Source of the DNA: Flavobacterium amnicola
GTDB taxonomy: Bacteria; Bacteroidota; Bacteroidia; Flavobacteriales; Flavobacteriaceae
DNA: 64,000 bases
Direction: 5' to 3'
Assembly: GCF_004122165.1 (NCBI RefSeq)
Contig: NZ_SBKO01000001.1
Span: 620,001 to 684,000, forward strand
Shown: positions 24,359-32,121 of the stretch, piece by piece
Numbering within the stretch: the stretch's first letter is position 1
Layout: each line of letters starts with the position of its first letter
The notes under the pieces: model-generated
Seen by the model: the letters and a program-made list of their open reading frames with translations, nothing else
What the model was told of the DNA's origin: nothing
The model's database searches: none
Position numbers and translations under genes: made by a program

Positions 24359-25216
24359 TTATCCATTCAACGCTTCCGCACCACCAACAATTTCCAAAAT
24401 CTCTCCAGTAATTGCCGCCTGACGTGCTTTGTTGTAGGTTAATTTTAATTGGTTTCTCAATTCTGTTGCGTTATCAGTTGCTTTGTGCATTGCAGTCATA
24501 CGAGCGCCATGTTCTGAAGCAAAAGAATCACGAATAGCTTTGTACAATTGTGTTTTCAATGATTTTGGAATCAAAGTCATCACAATTTCTTCTTTTGAAG
24601 GTTCAAAGATATAATCGCCAGCAATAGCAGTACCTTTTGCAATTGGTGCTAATGGTAAAAACTGTTCCGCTTGTACGATTTGAGTTGCCGCATTTTTAAA
24701 TTGGTTGTACACCAACTCCACACGATCATATTCTCCAGAAGTAAATTTTTCTGTAATTAATGACGCTACAGTTGCAACATTATCAAAAGTTAAAGCATCG
24801 AAAATAGCACTTTGGTTATCAATCACATTGTGTGTTTTCTTAAGAATGTCGTTTCCTTTTTTCCCAATGGCCAACACATCTACTTGAGCTCCTTTGTATT
24901 TTTCAGTAGTACTTTTAACTTCTTTGATCACGTTTGTATTAAAAGCACCACACAAACCTCTGTTAGAAGTAATGGCTACCACTAATACTTTTTTTACTTC
25001 TCTTTGAGTCGTGTAGCTTCCGCCCACTTCTCCTTCTAAAGTAGCTGAAAGATTTTGCAATAATTCAGTCAATTTTTCAGCGTATGGACGCATTGCTGTA
25101 ATCGCATCTTGTGCTTTTTTAAGCTTTGCAGCCGAAACCATTTTCATCGCCGATGTGATTTGCATCGTGGATGAAACAGAAGTAATTCTATTACGGATTT
25201 CTTTTAAATTCGCCAT
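24359..25216 (-). CDS. atpG: F1F0 ATP synthase gamma subunit
   Basis: The 285-residue central-stalk subunit rotates inside the catalytic hexamer and couples proton flow to ATP synthesis. The N-terminal helix MANLKEIRNRITSVSSTMQI and the C-terminal helix (ATDNATELRNQLKLTYNKAR) are the conserved coiled coil, and TSNRGLCGAFN is diagnostic. It is the last gene of atpBEFHAG. A 77-bp gap with a strong hairpin separates it from atpA. The beta and epsilon subunit genes are not in this window, as is usual in Bacteroidetes. Confidence 0.96.
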   Translation of the reverse strand: MANLKEIRNRITSVSSTMQITSAMKMVSAAKLKKAQDAITAMRPYAEKLTELLQNLSATLEGEVGGSYTTQREVKKVLVVAITSNRGLCGAFNTNVIKEVKSTTEKYKGAQVDVLAIGKKGNDILKKTHNVIDNQSAIFDALTFDNVATVASLITEKFTSGEYDRVELVYNQFKNAATQIVQAEQFLPLAPIAKGTAIAGDYIFEPSKEEIVMTLIPKSLKTQLYKAIRDSFASEHGARMTAMHKATDNATELRNQLKLTYNKARQAAITGEILEIVGGAEALNG

Positions 25217-25235
25217 TCAATTTGAAAATTATAAA

Positions 25236-25280
25236 ATTTGAAAATTTGAAAAGGCCTTACACCTCTTCAAATTCTCAAAT
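25236..25280 (-). other. Intercistronic hairpin between atpA and atpG
   Basis: A 19-nt arm (25236-25254) pairs with 25262-25280 at 17 of 19 positions around a 7-nt loop. There is no long T tract, so it may be an RNA stability or processing element and not a terminator. Confidence 0.6.
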
Positions 25281-25293
25281 CTTCAAATTAATA

Positions 25294-26871
25294 TTAATTA
25301 TATTTTGCAGATACTTCTTTCGCTACTTTTTCGATCACATCAGTAATGTTGTCATCTAATTTTCCAGCTTTTAAAGCATCTAAAGTATCTCTATGTTTGT
25401 TGTTTAAGAACTCTAAGAAATCTTTCTCGAATTCTTTCACTTTGTTTACAGGAACGTTTCTTAATAAGTTTTTAGAACCTGCATAGATGATAGCAACTTG
25501 ATCTTCAACAGTAAACGGAGAGTTTAAACCTTGTTTTAAGATTTCCACGTTACGTTTTCCTTTTTCAATTACGTTTAAAGTAACCGCATCTAAGTCAGAA
25601 CCAAATTTCGCGAACGCTTCTAATTCACGGAATTGCGCTTGGTCTAATTTTAAAGTACCCGCTACTTTTTTCATTGATTTAATTTGTGCATTACCTCCAA
25701 CACGAGATACCGAAATACCTACGTTGATCGCTGGACGAACCCCTGAGTTGAATAAATCAGACTCTAAGAAAATCTGTCCGTCAGTAATCGAAATTACGTT
25801 GGTTGGGATATAAGCAGAAACGTCACCCGCTTGAGTTTCGATAATTGGTAACGCTGTTAATGAACCACCACCTTTTACGATTGGACGTAAAGATTCTGGT
25901 AAATCGTTCATGTTTTTAGCGATATCGTCATCAGCAATTACTTTTGCTGCTCTTTCTAATAAACGAGAGTGTAAGTAGAAAACGTCTCCAGGGTAAGCCT
26001 CACGTCCTGGTGGTCTTCTTAATAAAAGAGAAACCTCACGGTAAGCTACCGCTTGTTTCGATAAATCATCATACACGATTAATGCAGGACGACCTGTATC
26101 ACGGAAATATTCTCCGATAGCTGCACCAGCGAATGGCGCATATACTTGCATTGGAGCAGGGTCAGAAGCATTAGCAGCAACGATAACGGTATACGCCATG
26201 GCTCCTTTTTCTTCTAATGTTTTTGCGATAGCAGCTACTGTAGACGCTTTTTGTCCGATAGCAACATATATACAGAATACTGGTTTACCAGCATCATAAA
26301 ATTCTTTTTGATTAAGGATAGTATCCAAACAAACAGTTGATTTACCTGTTTGACGGTCACCAATTACCAACTCACGTTGTCCACGACCTACTGGAATCAT
26401 TGCATCTACTGCTTTGATACCTGTTTGTAATGGTTCAGTTACCGGTTGACGGAAAATTACTCCAGGAGCTTTTCTTTCTAATGGCATTTCGTATAAGTCA
26501 CCACCGATAGGTCCTTTTCCATCAATTGGAAAACCTAAAGTGTTTACTACACGTCCAACCATTTGTTCTCCAACTTTAAGAGACGCAATACGTTGTGTTC
26601 TTTTTGCAGTAGATCCTTCTTTAAGACCTGTAGATGGACCTAAAAGTACCACACCCACATTGTCTTCTTCAAGATTCAATACGATACCTTCCATACCGTT
26701 ATCGAATTCTACTAACTCACCGTATTGAACATTTGAAAGCCCGTACACACGAGCAATACCATCTCCTACTTGAAGTACAGTTCCTACTTCTTCTAGCGTA
26801 GCACCAGATTCAAAACCTGATAATTGCTTTTTTAATATTGCTGAAATCTCAGCAGGTTTAATATCCGCCAT
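25294..26871 (-). CDS. atpA: F1F0 ATP synthase alpha subunit
   Basis: The 525-residue subunit alternates with beta in the F1 hexamer and binds nucleotide at non-catalytic sites. The P-loop GDRQTGKS is at 171-178, and the signature [14 protein letters not shown] is present near 380. The N-terminal delta-binding region ([17 protein letters not shown]) is intact. Length is slightly above the 513 of E. coli, as usual in Bacteroidetes. It follows atpH by 14 bp in the same operon. Confidence 0.97.
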   Translation of the reverse strand: MADIKPAEISAILKKQLSGFESGATLEEVGTVLQVGDGIARVYGLSNVQYGELVEFDNGMEGIVLNLEEDNVGVVLLGPSTGLKEGSTAKRTQRIASLKVGEQMVGRVVNTLGFPIDGKGPIGGDLYEMPLERKAPGVIFRQPVTEPLQTGIKAVDAMIPVGRGQRELVIGDRQTGKSTVCLDTILNQKEFYDAGKPVFCIYVAIGQKASTVAAIAKTLEEKGAMAYTVIVAANASDPAPMQVYAPFAGAAIGEYFRDTGRPALIVYDDLSKQAVAYREVSLLLRRPPGREAYPGDVFYLHSRLLERAAKVIADDDIAKNMNDLPESLRPIVKGGGSLTALPIIETQAGDVSAYIPTNVISITDGQIFLESDLFNSGVRPAINVGISVSRVGGNAQIKSMKKVAGTLKLDQAQFRELEAFAKFGSDLDAVTLNVIEKGKRNVEILKQGLNSPFTVEDQVAIIYAGSKNLLRNVPVNKVKEFEKDFLEFLNNKHRDTLDALKAGKLDDNITDVIEKVAKEVSAKYN

Positions 26872-26885
26872 AATTATATAAATAA

Positions 26886-27419
26886 TTAATTACTTAATTC
26901 TCTTTTTAAAACTTGTAATCTGTTTGCAACCGAAGCATTGTATTGCTGATCGCCTATTCTTAAAATAAATCCTCCAATAATTGTTGGATCTACGATATTG
27001 TTAATGGTAATTTTCTTGTTTGAAAACGTCGCGATTTTTTCCATTACTTTTTTCTCCAATTCTGGAGTAATAGCAACTGCAGTAGTTACTTTAGCTACTT
27101 GAACGCCGTTAGCTTCATCAAACAATTTGTTGTATTCAACCGCAATAGCATTTAACAATTCAAATCTTTTGTTTTCGAATAACAACTGAAATAAACCTTT
27201 AGTTACCTTATTTGCAGAAGCAAAAACCTCTAATAACGCACTATTTTTTACTTCATTTTTAAGGGTTGGATTGGCAATAAAAGCTTCCAACTCTTTGTTT
27301 TCTTTAATTGTATTGGCAATTAAAGTCATGTCTTGACTTACCTCATTCGCTGCGCTTGATGTGGTAGCCATGTCTAAAATTGCTTTCGCATAGCGAATTG
27401 CTGCTCTTGTACTTGACAT
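26886..27419 (-). CDS. atpH: F1F0 ATP synthase delta subunit
   Basis: The 177-residue subunit ties the peripheral stalk to the top of F1. The N-terminal helical domain begins [16 protein letters not shown], and the C-terminal part has the family motif [20 protein letters not shown]. It is positioned 6 bp after atpF and 14 bp before atpA in the standard order. Low sequence conservation is normal for this subunit. Confidence 0.94.
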   Translation of the reverse strand: MSSTRAAIRYAKAILDMATTSSAANEVSQDMTLIANTIKENKELEAFIANPTLKNEVKNSALLEVFASANKVTKGLFQLLFENKRFELLNAIAVEYNKLFDEANGVQVAKVTTAVAITPELEKKVMEKIATFSNKKITINNIVDPTIIGGFILRIGDQQYNASVANRLQVLKRELSN

Positions 27420-27425
27420 GCTTTA

Positions 27426-27926
27426 TTAGTTTAATTTTACGTCACCTAACATTTTCTCAACTAATTTCATTTGAGCTTCTTTGTTAGATAATTCGTCTTT
27501 TAATAATTTTTCTGCAATTTCTAATGAAAGAGAAGATACTTGTGATTTCAATTCGGCCATAGCAGCATTTTTTTCGCTTTCGATAGAAGCTTTCGCTTGC
27601 TCGATCATTCTTGCTCCTTGAACGTTTGCTTCTTCTTTAGCATCAGCAATCATTTTTTCTTTGATTTCACGAGCATCTTTTAATAAAGCATCACGTTCCA
27701 TACGCGCCTCTTGTAAAATACGCTCATTGCTAGCTTGTAAATTTTCCATTTCTTTCTTTGCGTTTTCAGCAGAAAGTAAGGCATTTTTAATTCCTTCTTC
27801 TCTAGTATTAACTGCATCAAGAATAGGTTTCCAAGCGAATTTTTTAAGTAAGAAAATTAATCCTACAAAAATAACAACTTGCCAAATGAACAAACCAAAC
27901 GAAAAATCATTGATTAACTTTTCCAT
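27426..27926 (-). CDS. atpF: F1F0 ATP synthase b subunit
   Basis: The 166-residue peripheral-stalk subunit has a single N-terminal membrane helix (about 8-27, FGLFIWQVVIFVGLIFLLKK) and a long charged coiled coil. WKPILDAVNTREEGI marks the helix entry typical of bacterial b subunits. It follows atpE after an 82-bp gap containing a hairpin. Confidence 0.95.
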   Translation of the reverse strand: MEKLINDFSFGLFIWQVVIFVGLIFLLKKFAWKPILDAVNTREEGIKNALLSAENAKKEMENLQASNERILQEARMERDALLKDAREIKEKMIADAKEEANVQGARMIEQAKASIESEKNAAMAELKSQVSSLSLEIAEKLLKDELSNKEAQMKLVEKMLGDVKLN

Positions 27927-27964
27927 AGTATATAAATTCTGTTTTTTTTAATAATTTAATAAAA

Positions 27965-27995
27965 CGATAGTTACAACCAACCGTTGCAACTATCG
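27965..27995 (-). other. Intercistronic hairpin between atpE and atpF
   Basis: CGATAGTTACAA and TTGCAACTATCG form a 12-bp stem with one mismatch (A-C) and a 7-nt loop, just after the atpE stop codon. A moderately T-rich stretch follows on the minus strand. It may partly terminate transcription or protect the atpE mRNA 3' end. Confidence 0.65.
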
Positions 27996-28008
27996 CTTTG
28001 TTTTTTAA

Positions 28009-28200
28009 TTAAGCTGCGAATAACGCTGCGAAACCAATACCTTCAATAAGAGCTGCTGCGATAAGCATAGCTGTTTGAATTTTTCCTGAAGCTTCTGGTT
28101 GACGAGCGATAGCGTCCATTGCTGAACCACCAATTCTACCAATACCTAAACCAGCACCGATAACGATCAAACCAGCTCCTACGAAATTTAAACCTGTCAT
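28009..28200 (-). CDS. atpE: F1F0 ATP synthase c subunit
   Basis: The 63-residue proteolipid forms the rotating membrane ring. Two helices flank the polar loop ARQPE (32-36), and E53 in LIEGIG is the ion-binding carboxylate. The residue after it is glycine and the sodium-specific ES pair is absent, so proton coupling is more likely. The protein is shorter than the 79 residues of E. coli, as in other Bacteroidetes. A 95-bp gap precedes it and a hairpin follows, consistent with separate tuning of its high copy number. Confidence 0.96.
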   Translation of the reverse strand: MTGLNFVGAGLIVIGAGLGIGRIGGSAMDAIARQPEASGKIQTAMLIAAALIEGIGFAALFAA

Positions 28201-28295
28201 AATATGTATATTAAAAATTAAACATTCATTTTTAACTTCAAAATTAGAATTATAAAGTTAGACATTTCTGAACTCTGAATTCTACATTCTGAATT

Positions 28296-29489
28296 TTAGT
28301 GATGATCATCGTGATGATGCTCTTCATTAGCCGCTCCAAAATAAAGCGCTGATAACATTGTGAAAATATACGCCTGTAAAAAGGCAACTAATATTTCTAA
28401 TAAAGATAAGGCAAAAGCCAATCCGAAAGATAATGAACTCCCTATCCAGCTTTTGAAAGCAAACATTAACGCAATGATACTCATTAATACTACGTGACCT
28501 GCTAAAATATTAGCATAAAGACGTATCATTAACGAAAACGGTTTAATGATGGTTCCTAATAATTCGATTGGTGCTAAAATAATTTTCATTGGTGTTGGTA
28601 CACCTGGCATCCAGAAAATGTGACCCCAATAATTTTTATTCGCTGTAAATGTTGTGATTAAATAGGTCAATAAAGCTAATGATGCAGTAATGGCAATATT
28701 TCCTGTAACATTAAATCCAAGAGGCGTTAATCCTAATAAATTTAAAAACAATACGAAGAAGAAAATAGTCAACAAATAACTCATGTATTTTTTGTGTTTT
28801 TTCTCTCCAATATTTGGAATGGCGATTTCATCACGAACAAACAATACTAACGGTTCAAAAATTCTTCCTACCCCTTTAGAGATTCCTCCATTTTTAGCGA
28901 AAGATTTAGCCAAGCTTGAAAAGATGAAAAACATTAATAAGGCAACACCTAAAATTCCTATTACACTTTTAGTAATTGATAAGTCAAGTGGTTTAACATT
29001 AGTTGGGTGACCATGCTCTTCATTTAATTTTCCAGAAGCATCCGTTTTGTAAATTTTTTCGTGGTGTAACACATAAAAATTACCATTGTGTTCTGCTACT
29101 TTTTCACCGTAGTGAAATTTCTCTGAAGAAAAAATTTGCAAACCATTATCCCATAAAATCACTGGTAAATGAAAACCATAATGTTCTCCCGTTTCTTTGT
29201 TCGCATTGAACACAAAATCGTGAGAATCTAGTAGGTGGTGATTGATGAATTCTTTTCTTTGTTGTTTCTCTTTTTCTTCTGGAGTTAAATTAGCTTCTGC
29301 TTCATGTCCAGCCTCTGCGTGAGTTGCTTCGGTAGTGTGTGCTGTTCTTTTTAAAGAATCAGAAACAGCATGTGTTGCTTCAGTGTGCACTTTTGTAGAG
29401 TCCACAACTGGGTTTGCAAAACTAATCAGAGAAAAACAAGCAATAATTGCTACAAATATAAATCTAAGTGGTGTTCTTGAAATTACCAT
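28296..29489 (-). CDS. atpB: F1F0 ATP synthase a subunit with His-rich N-terminal extension
   Basis: The 397-residue stator subunit provides the proton half-channels. The canonical membrane part occupies about 175-385, with the essential arginine in SLMIRLYANILAGH. The first 170 residues are an extra Sec-type signal sequence (ending ISFANP) and a soluble region rich in histidine, with the repeated peptide TEATHA. The C-terminus ends EEHHHDDHH. The E. coli subunit has about 271 residues. Extended a subunits are common in Bacteroidetes. It is the first gene of the operon; about 280 bp upstream are shared with the divergent RCC1 gene. Confidence 0.94.
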   Translation of the reverse strand: MVISRTPLRFIFVAIIACFSLISFANPVVDSTKVHTEATHAVSDSLKRTAHTTEATHAEAGHEAEANLTPEEKEKQQRKEFINHHLLDSHDFVFNANKETGEHYGFHLPVILWDNGLQIFSSEKFHYGEKVAEHNGNFYVLHHEKIYKTDASGKLNEEHGHPTNVKPLDLSITKSVIGILGVALLMFFIFSSLAKSFAKNGGISKGVGRIFEPLVLFVRDEIAIPNIGEKKHKKYMSYLLTIFFFVLFLNLLGLTPLGFNVTGNIAITASLALLTYLITTFTANKNYWGHIFWMPGVPTPMKIILAPIELLGTIIKPFSLMIRLYANILAGHVVLMSIIALMFAFKSWIGSSLSFGLAFALSLLEILVAFLQAYIFTMLSALYFGAANEEHHHDDHH

Positions 29490-29771
29490 ATATAAAAACT
29501 ATATTCTACGTTTGTAAATTTGGTGCAAAGGTACATTTTTTATTAATATTCAAAACGATTAAAATATTTTTTTTAAAATCTATTCTTTTCAATACAAATT
29601 GCCCTTGAAAAAAAGGGGTTTACCTATTGATTATAGAGTAAAATCTATTAAAAAATTAGCGCGAACAGTGTATTTAGTCGGTAAATTCATACATTTGGTC
29701 GACAAAATGCTTGAAAGATTGTTAATAATTTTTTTTTACTTACTTTAGTGAGCACTCGAAACCCAATGTTT

Positions 29772-31133
29772 ATGAGGAAAATTCTACTTATACTTCTATT
29801 TTTTTCTACATTTTCATTTTCACAATGTTGGAATACTGTTTCACCTGGAGGGGCTCATACTATAGCCATTCGTGATGGGGGAGCTATTTTTACTTGGGGA
29901 AGAAACAATCAAGGTCAATTAGGCTTAGGGACAACAGGAGGAACACAAAACACACCGCAACAAGTGGGCTCTGATTTTAATTGGCAAACTATTTCTGCTG
30001 GAAATTCACACAATCTAGTAATAAAAACAACTGGAACACTTTGGGCTTGGGGGAATAATGCGGATGGTCAAATTGGTGTTGGATCAAATGCTGCGAGGTT
30101 TAACATTCCACAACAAATAGGGACAGATACCAACTGGAGTAAAATTTCAGCTGGCGATGAATACTGTGTTGCCATTAAAACAGATGGAACGTTATGGACA
30201 TGGGGAGACAATACCTATGGGCAACTTGGAGATAACTCAACTGCCGATAAAAATGCTCCGGTGCAAATCGGAACGGCAACAGATTGGATTCAAATTTCCG
30301 CAGGAACGGATCACACCTTAGCTTTAAAATCGAATGGAACCTTATGGGCTTGGGGAAGAAACAATGTTGGACAATTTGGTACTGCATCACCAACCTCTTC
30401 TTTGGTCCCAATACAAATAGGCACGGATACCAATTGGAGTAAAATATTTGCAGCTAGAGAACACAGTATTGCCATAAAAACCGACACTACATATTGGGTC
30501 TGGGGAGGAAACACTAATGGTCAGTTTGGAAACACCACCACTACTTCAAGTGCAACACCAACGGCAATCACTAGTTTTAATAATCCTCTTCAAATTAGCA
30601 AAGGGCATCAACATTCAATAATAATAAAACAAGATGGTACTTTATGGTCGACTGGCGGTAATGCCTCCGGCCAATTAGGGAATGGAAATAACACCCAACA
30701 AACGACTCCGGTACAGGAAAATACTTTGGCAACCAATTGGTCGTTTGTCTCTTCTAAAGTGAGTCATACCGCTGCTTTAAAAAGCGATGGCACTTTATAT
30801 ACTTGGGGGGCCAATTTATACGGACAATTAGGCGATGGAACTGGTTCCGCTAAAAATACGCCAACGATCATAACGTGTCCAATGTTGACTGTGGAAGAAA
30901 ATTTTGTCGCTGAAAAAATTACTATTTACCCTAATCCAACCAATGGATTTATAAATATCCCATCAGAATTTGGAATTCATAAAATTGTAATTTATGATCT
31001 CTCGGGAAAAATACTAGTAGAAAAGGAATTGTATTCAGAAGCCGTAGATGTTCAAAATCTTACTTCAGGAATGTATCTAATCAAACTTTTTGGAGGGAAC
31101 AAAAACTATCAAACTAAGTTTATCAAAATTTAG
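29772..31133 (+). CDS. Secreted RCC1-repeat (beta-propeller) protein with T9SS sorting domain
   Basis: The 453-residue protein has a signal peptide (MRKILLILLFFSTFSFSQ), about seven RCC1-type blades of 50 residues (consensus around DGTLWAWGxNxxGQLGxG) spanning about 20-375, and a T9SS type A sorting domain (YPNPTNGFINI, ending KFIKI). It should be displayed on or released from the cell surface; the ligand is unknown. I use ATG 29772; ATG 29766 adds two residues. The last 11 bp overlap the convergent DUF6168 gene. Its position separates atpB from atpZ/DUF6168, which suggests an insertion. Confidence 0.88.
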   Translation: MRKILLILLFFSTFSFSQCWNTVSPGGAHTIAIRDGGAIFTWGRNNQGQLGLGTTGGTQNTPQQVGSDFNWQTISAGNSHNLVIKTTGTLWAWGNNADGQIGVGSNAARFNIPQQIGTDTNWSKISAGDEYCVAIKTDGTLWTWGDNTYGQLGDNSTADKNAPVQIGTATDWIQISAGTDHTLALKSNGTLWAWGRNNVGQFGTASPTSSLVPIQIGTDTNWSKIFAAREHSIAIKTDTTYWVWGGNTNGQFGNTTTTSSATPTAITSFNNPLQISKGHQHSIIIKQDGTLWSTGGNASGQLGNGNNTQQTTPVQENTLATNWSFVSSKVSHTAALKSDGTLYTWGANLYGQLGDGTGSAKNTPTIITCPMLTVEENFVAEKITIYPNPTNGFINIPSEFGIHKIVIYDLSGKILVEKELYSEAVDVQNLTSGMYLIKLFGGNKNYQTKFIKI

Positions 31134-31512
31134 TGTTGTTTAATCGTTTACCTGTGATATAGGTTTCCAAGAAAAGGAACAAAACAAACAATCCGAAGAA
31201 ATTCCATTTTTCAACTGGATTGCCTCCTGGTATAATGTACGCTTTTCCGATTATCGAAATTACTATTACTTTAATTGTAGTAATTAGTAAAAATGTCATC
31301 CCCACTACATCTTTGCTTTTTTGGAACACCACATTTAGAATTGTCATGATAACTACCGAAAAAAATAGCATCATTAAATAGGTGTATTCTAAGGATAGTC
31401 GGAAGTTAGTGGTGTCTATTCCTAGAGTAACAAATGCCGTCTTTTGAATGACATACAACAGCACTCCAATAAAAAAGATTTGAAATGAAGATTTGTAATG
31501 TTCTAAAACCAT
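31123..31512 (-). CDS. DUF6168 family membrane protein
   Basis: The 129-residue protein has four predicted membrane helices (IFFIGVLLYVI, LMMLFFSVVIMTIL, FLLITTIKVIVISII, FFGLFVLFLFLETYI) and matches the small DUF6168 family usually found beside ATP synthase genes in flavobacteria. An AtpI-like role in assembling the c ring is a guess from position. Its start overlaps the atpZ stop by one base. The 3' end overlaps the RCC1 gene by 11 bp, so its C-terminus may have been altered. Confidence 0.75.
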   Translation of the reverse strand: MVLEHYKSSFQIFFIGVLLYVIQKTAFVTLGIDTTNFRLSLEYTYLMMLFFSVVIMTILNVVFQKSKDVVGMTFLLITTIKVIVISIIGKAYIIPGGNPVEKWNFFGLFVLFLFLETYITGKRLNNTKF

Positions 31513-31742
31513 TATGAATTTTTTCCTATTTCATTTACTTGTCGGTACACATTATACAAGGCAATGAAAACACCTACAATCGTTAGCAATTTATAATAGT
31601 ATACTTTTGGACTAGTATAATTGGCATCCAACCATTCTCCCAATTTGAAAAACAAAAAAATAATGAATCCCATTTGGATAGGGATGTTAATAAGGGCCAG
31701 CCACTTATTGTATTTTCCTTTTTCAGAGGAATTATTCTGCAT
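31512..31742 (-). CDS. atpZ: AtpZ/AtpI family protein
   Basis: The 76-residue protein has two membrane helices (about 15-37 and 48-66) around the conserved GEWLDANY motif of the AtpZ/AtpI family, which assists ATP synthase assembly or magnesium supply. I start at ATG 31740-31742, because the upstream in-frame codon at 31766 lies deep in the bactofilin gene. It overlaps the bactofilin 3' end by 11 bp, suggesting translational coupling. Normally such genes precede atpB directly, but here the RCC1 gene intervenes. Confidence 0.85.
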   Translation of the reverse strand: MQNNSSEKGKYNKWLALINIPIQMGFIIFLFFKLGEWLDANYTSPKVYYYKLLTIVGVFIALYNVYRQVNEIGKNS

Positions 31743-32118
31743 GTGGAGGCAAGGCTTGATTAGCAATGGTTTTCATCGAACACGTGGCTGTAAATTTGGC
31801 TCCCGGTTCTACCGAAAGTTTACCACAGGTCACGTCTCCCACTATAGTAGCTGTCGCTTTTACGTTTAATACGTCTTCCACCGTTATTTTGCCTTCCGTT
31901 TTTCCTTCTACATCGATATTTTTGACATTGATGTCTCCAATAACACTACCACCAGGGCCAATTACTAATTTTCCTTTTGAAGTAAAATTTCCAACTAGAT
32001 GACCGTCTAATCTAAAATCGGCAACCGATTCTATGTCCCCTTTTATTTTGGTTCCTTCCACAATACGATTGGTTTTTCCTAGTAGGTCGGTATACGATTT
32101 TGAGCTTTTTTCAAACAT
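31732..32118 (-). CDS. Bactofilin (polymer-forming cytoskeletal protein)
   Basis: The 128-residue protein is almost entirely a bactofilin right-handed beta-helix, with turns such as GTKIKGDIESVADFRLDGHL and GKLVIGPGGSVIGDINVKN. Bactofilins polymerise without nucleotide into filaments that organise cell-wall synthesis or envelope machines. It lies 3 bp after sprE and overlaps atpZ by 11 bp, so it is co-transcribed with both. Length is typical. Confidence 0.9.
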   Translation of the reverse strand: MFEKSSKSYTDLLGKTNRIVEGTKIKGDIESVADFRLDGHLVGNFTSKGKLVIGPGGSVIGDINVKNIDVEGKTEGKITVEDVLNVKATATIVGDVTCGKLSVEPGAKFTATCSMKTIANQALPPHAE

Positions 32119-32121
32119 AAT

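Noticed and set aside
24359..29489. Loss of atpD and atpC as a sign of a broken ATP synthase operon
   Set aside because: In Bacteroidetes the beta and epsilon genes normally lie at another locus, so their absence here is expected.
29772..30900. Regular repeats resembling a CRISPR array or minisatellite
   Set aside because: The repeats of about 150 bp are in frame and encode RCC1 propeller blades, with no identical short repeats and spacers.
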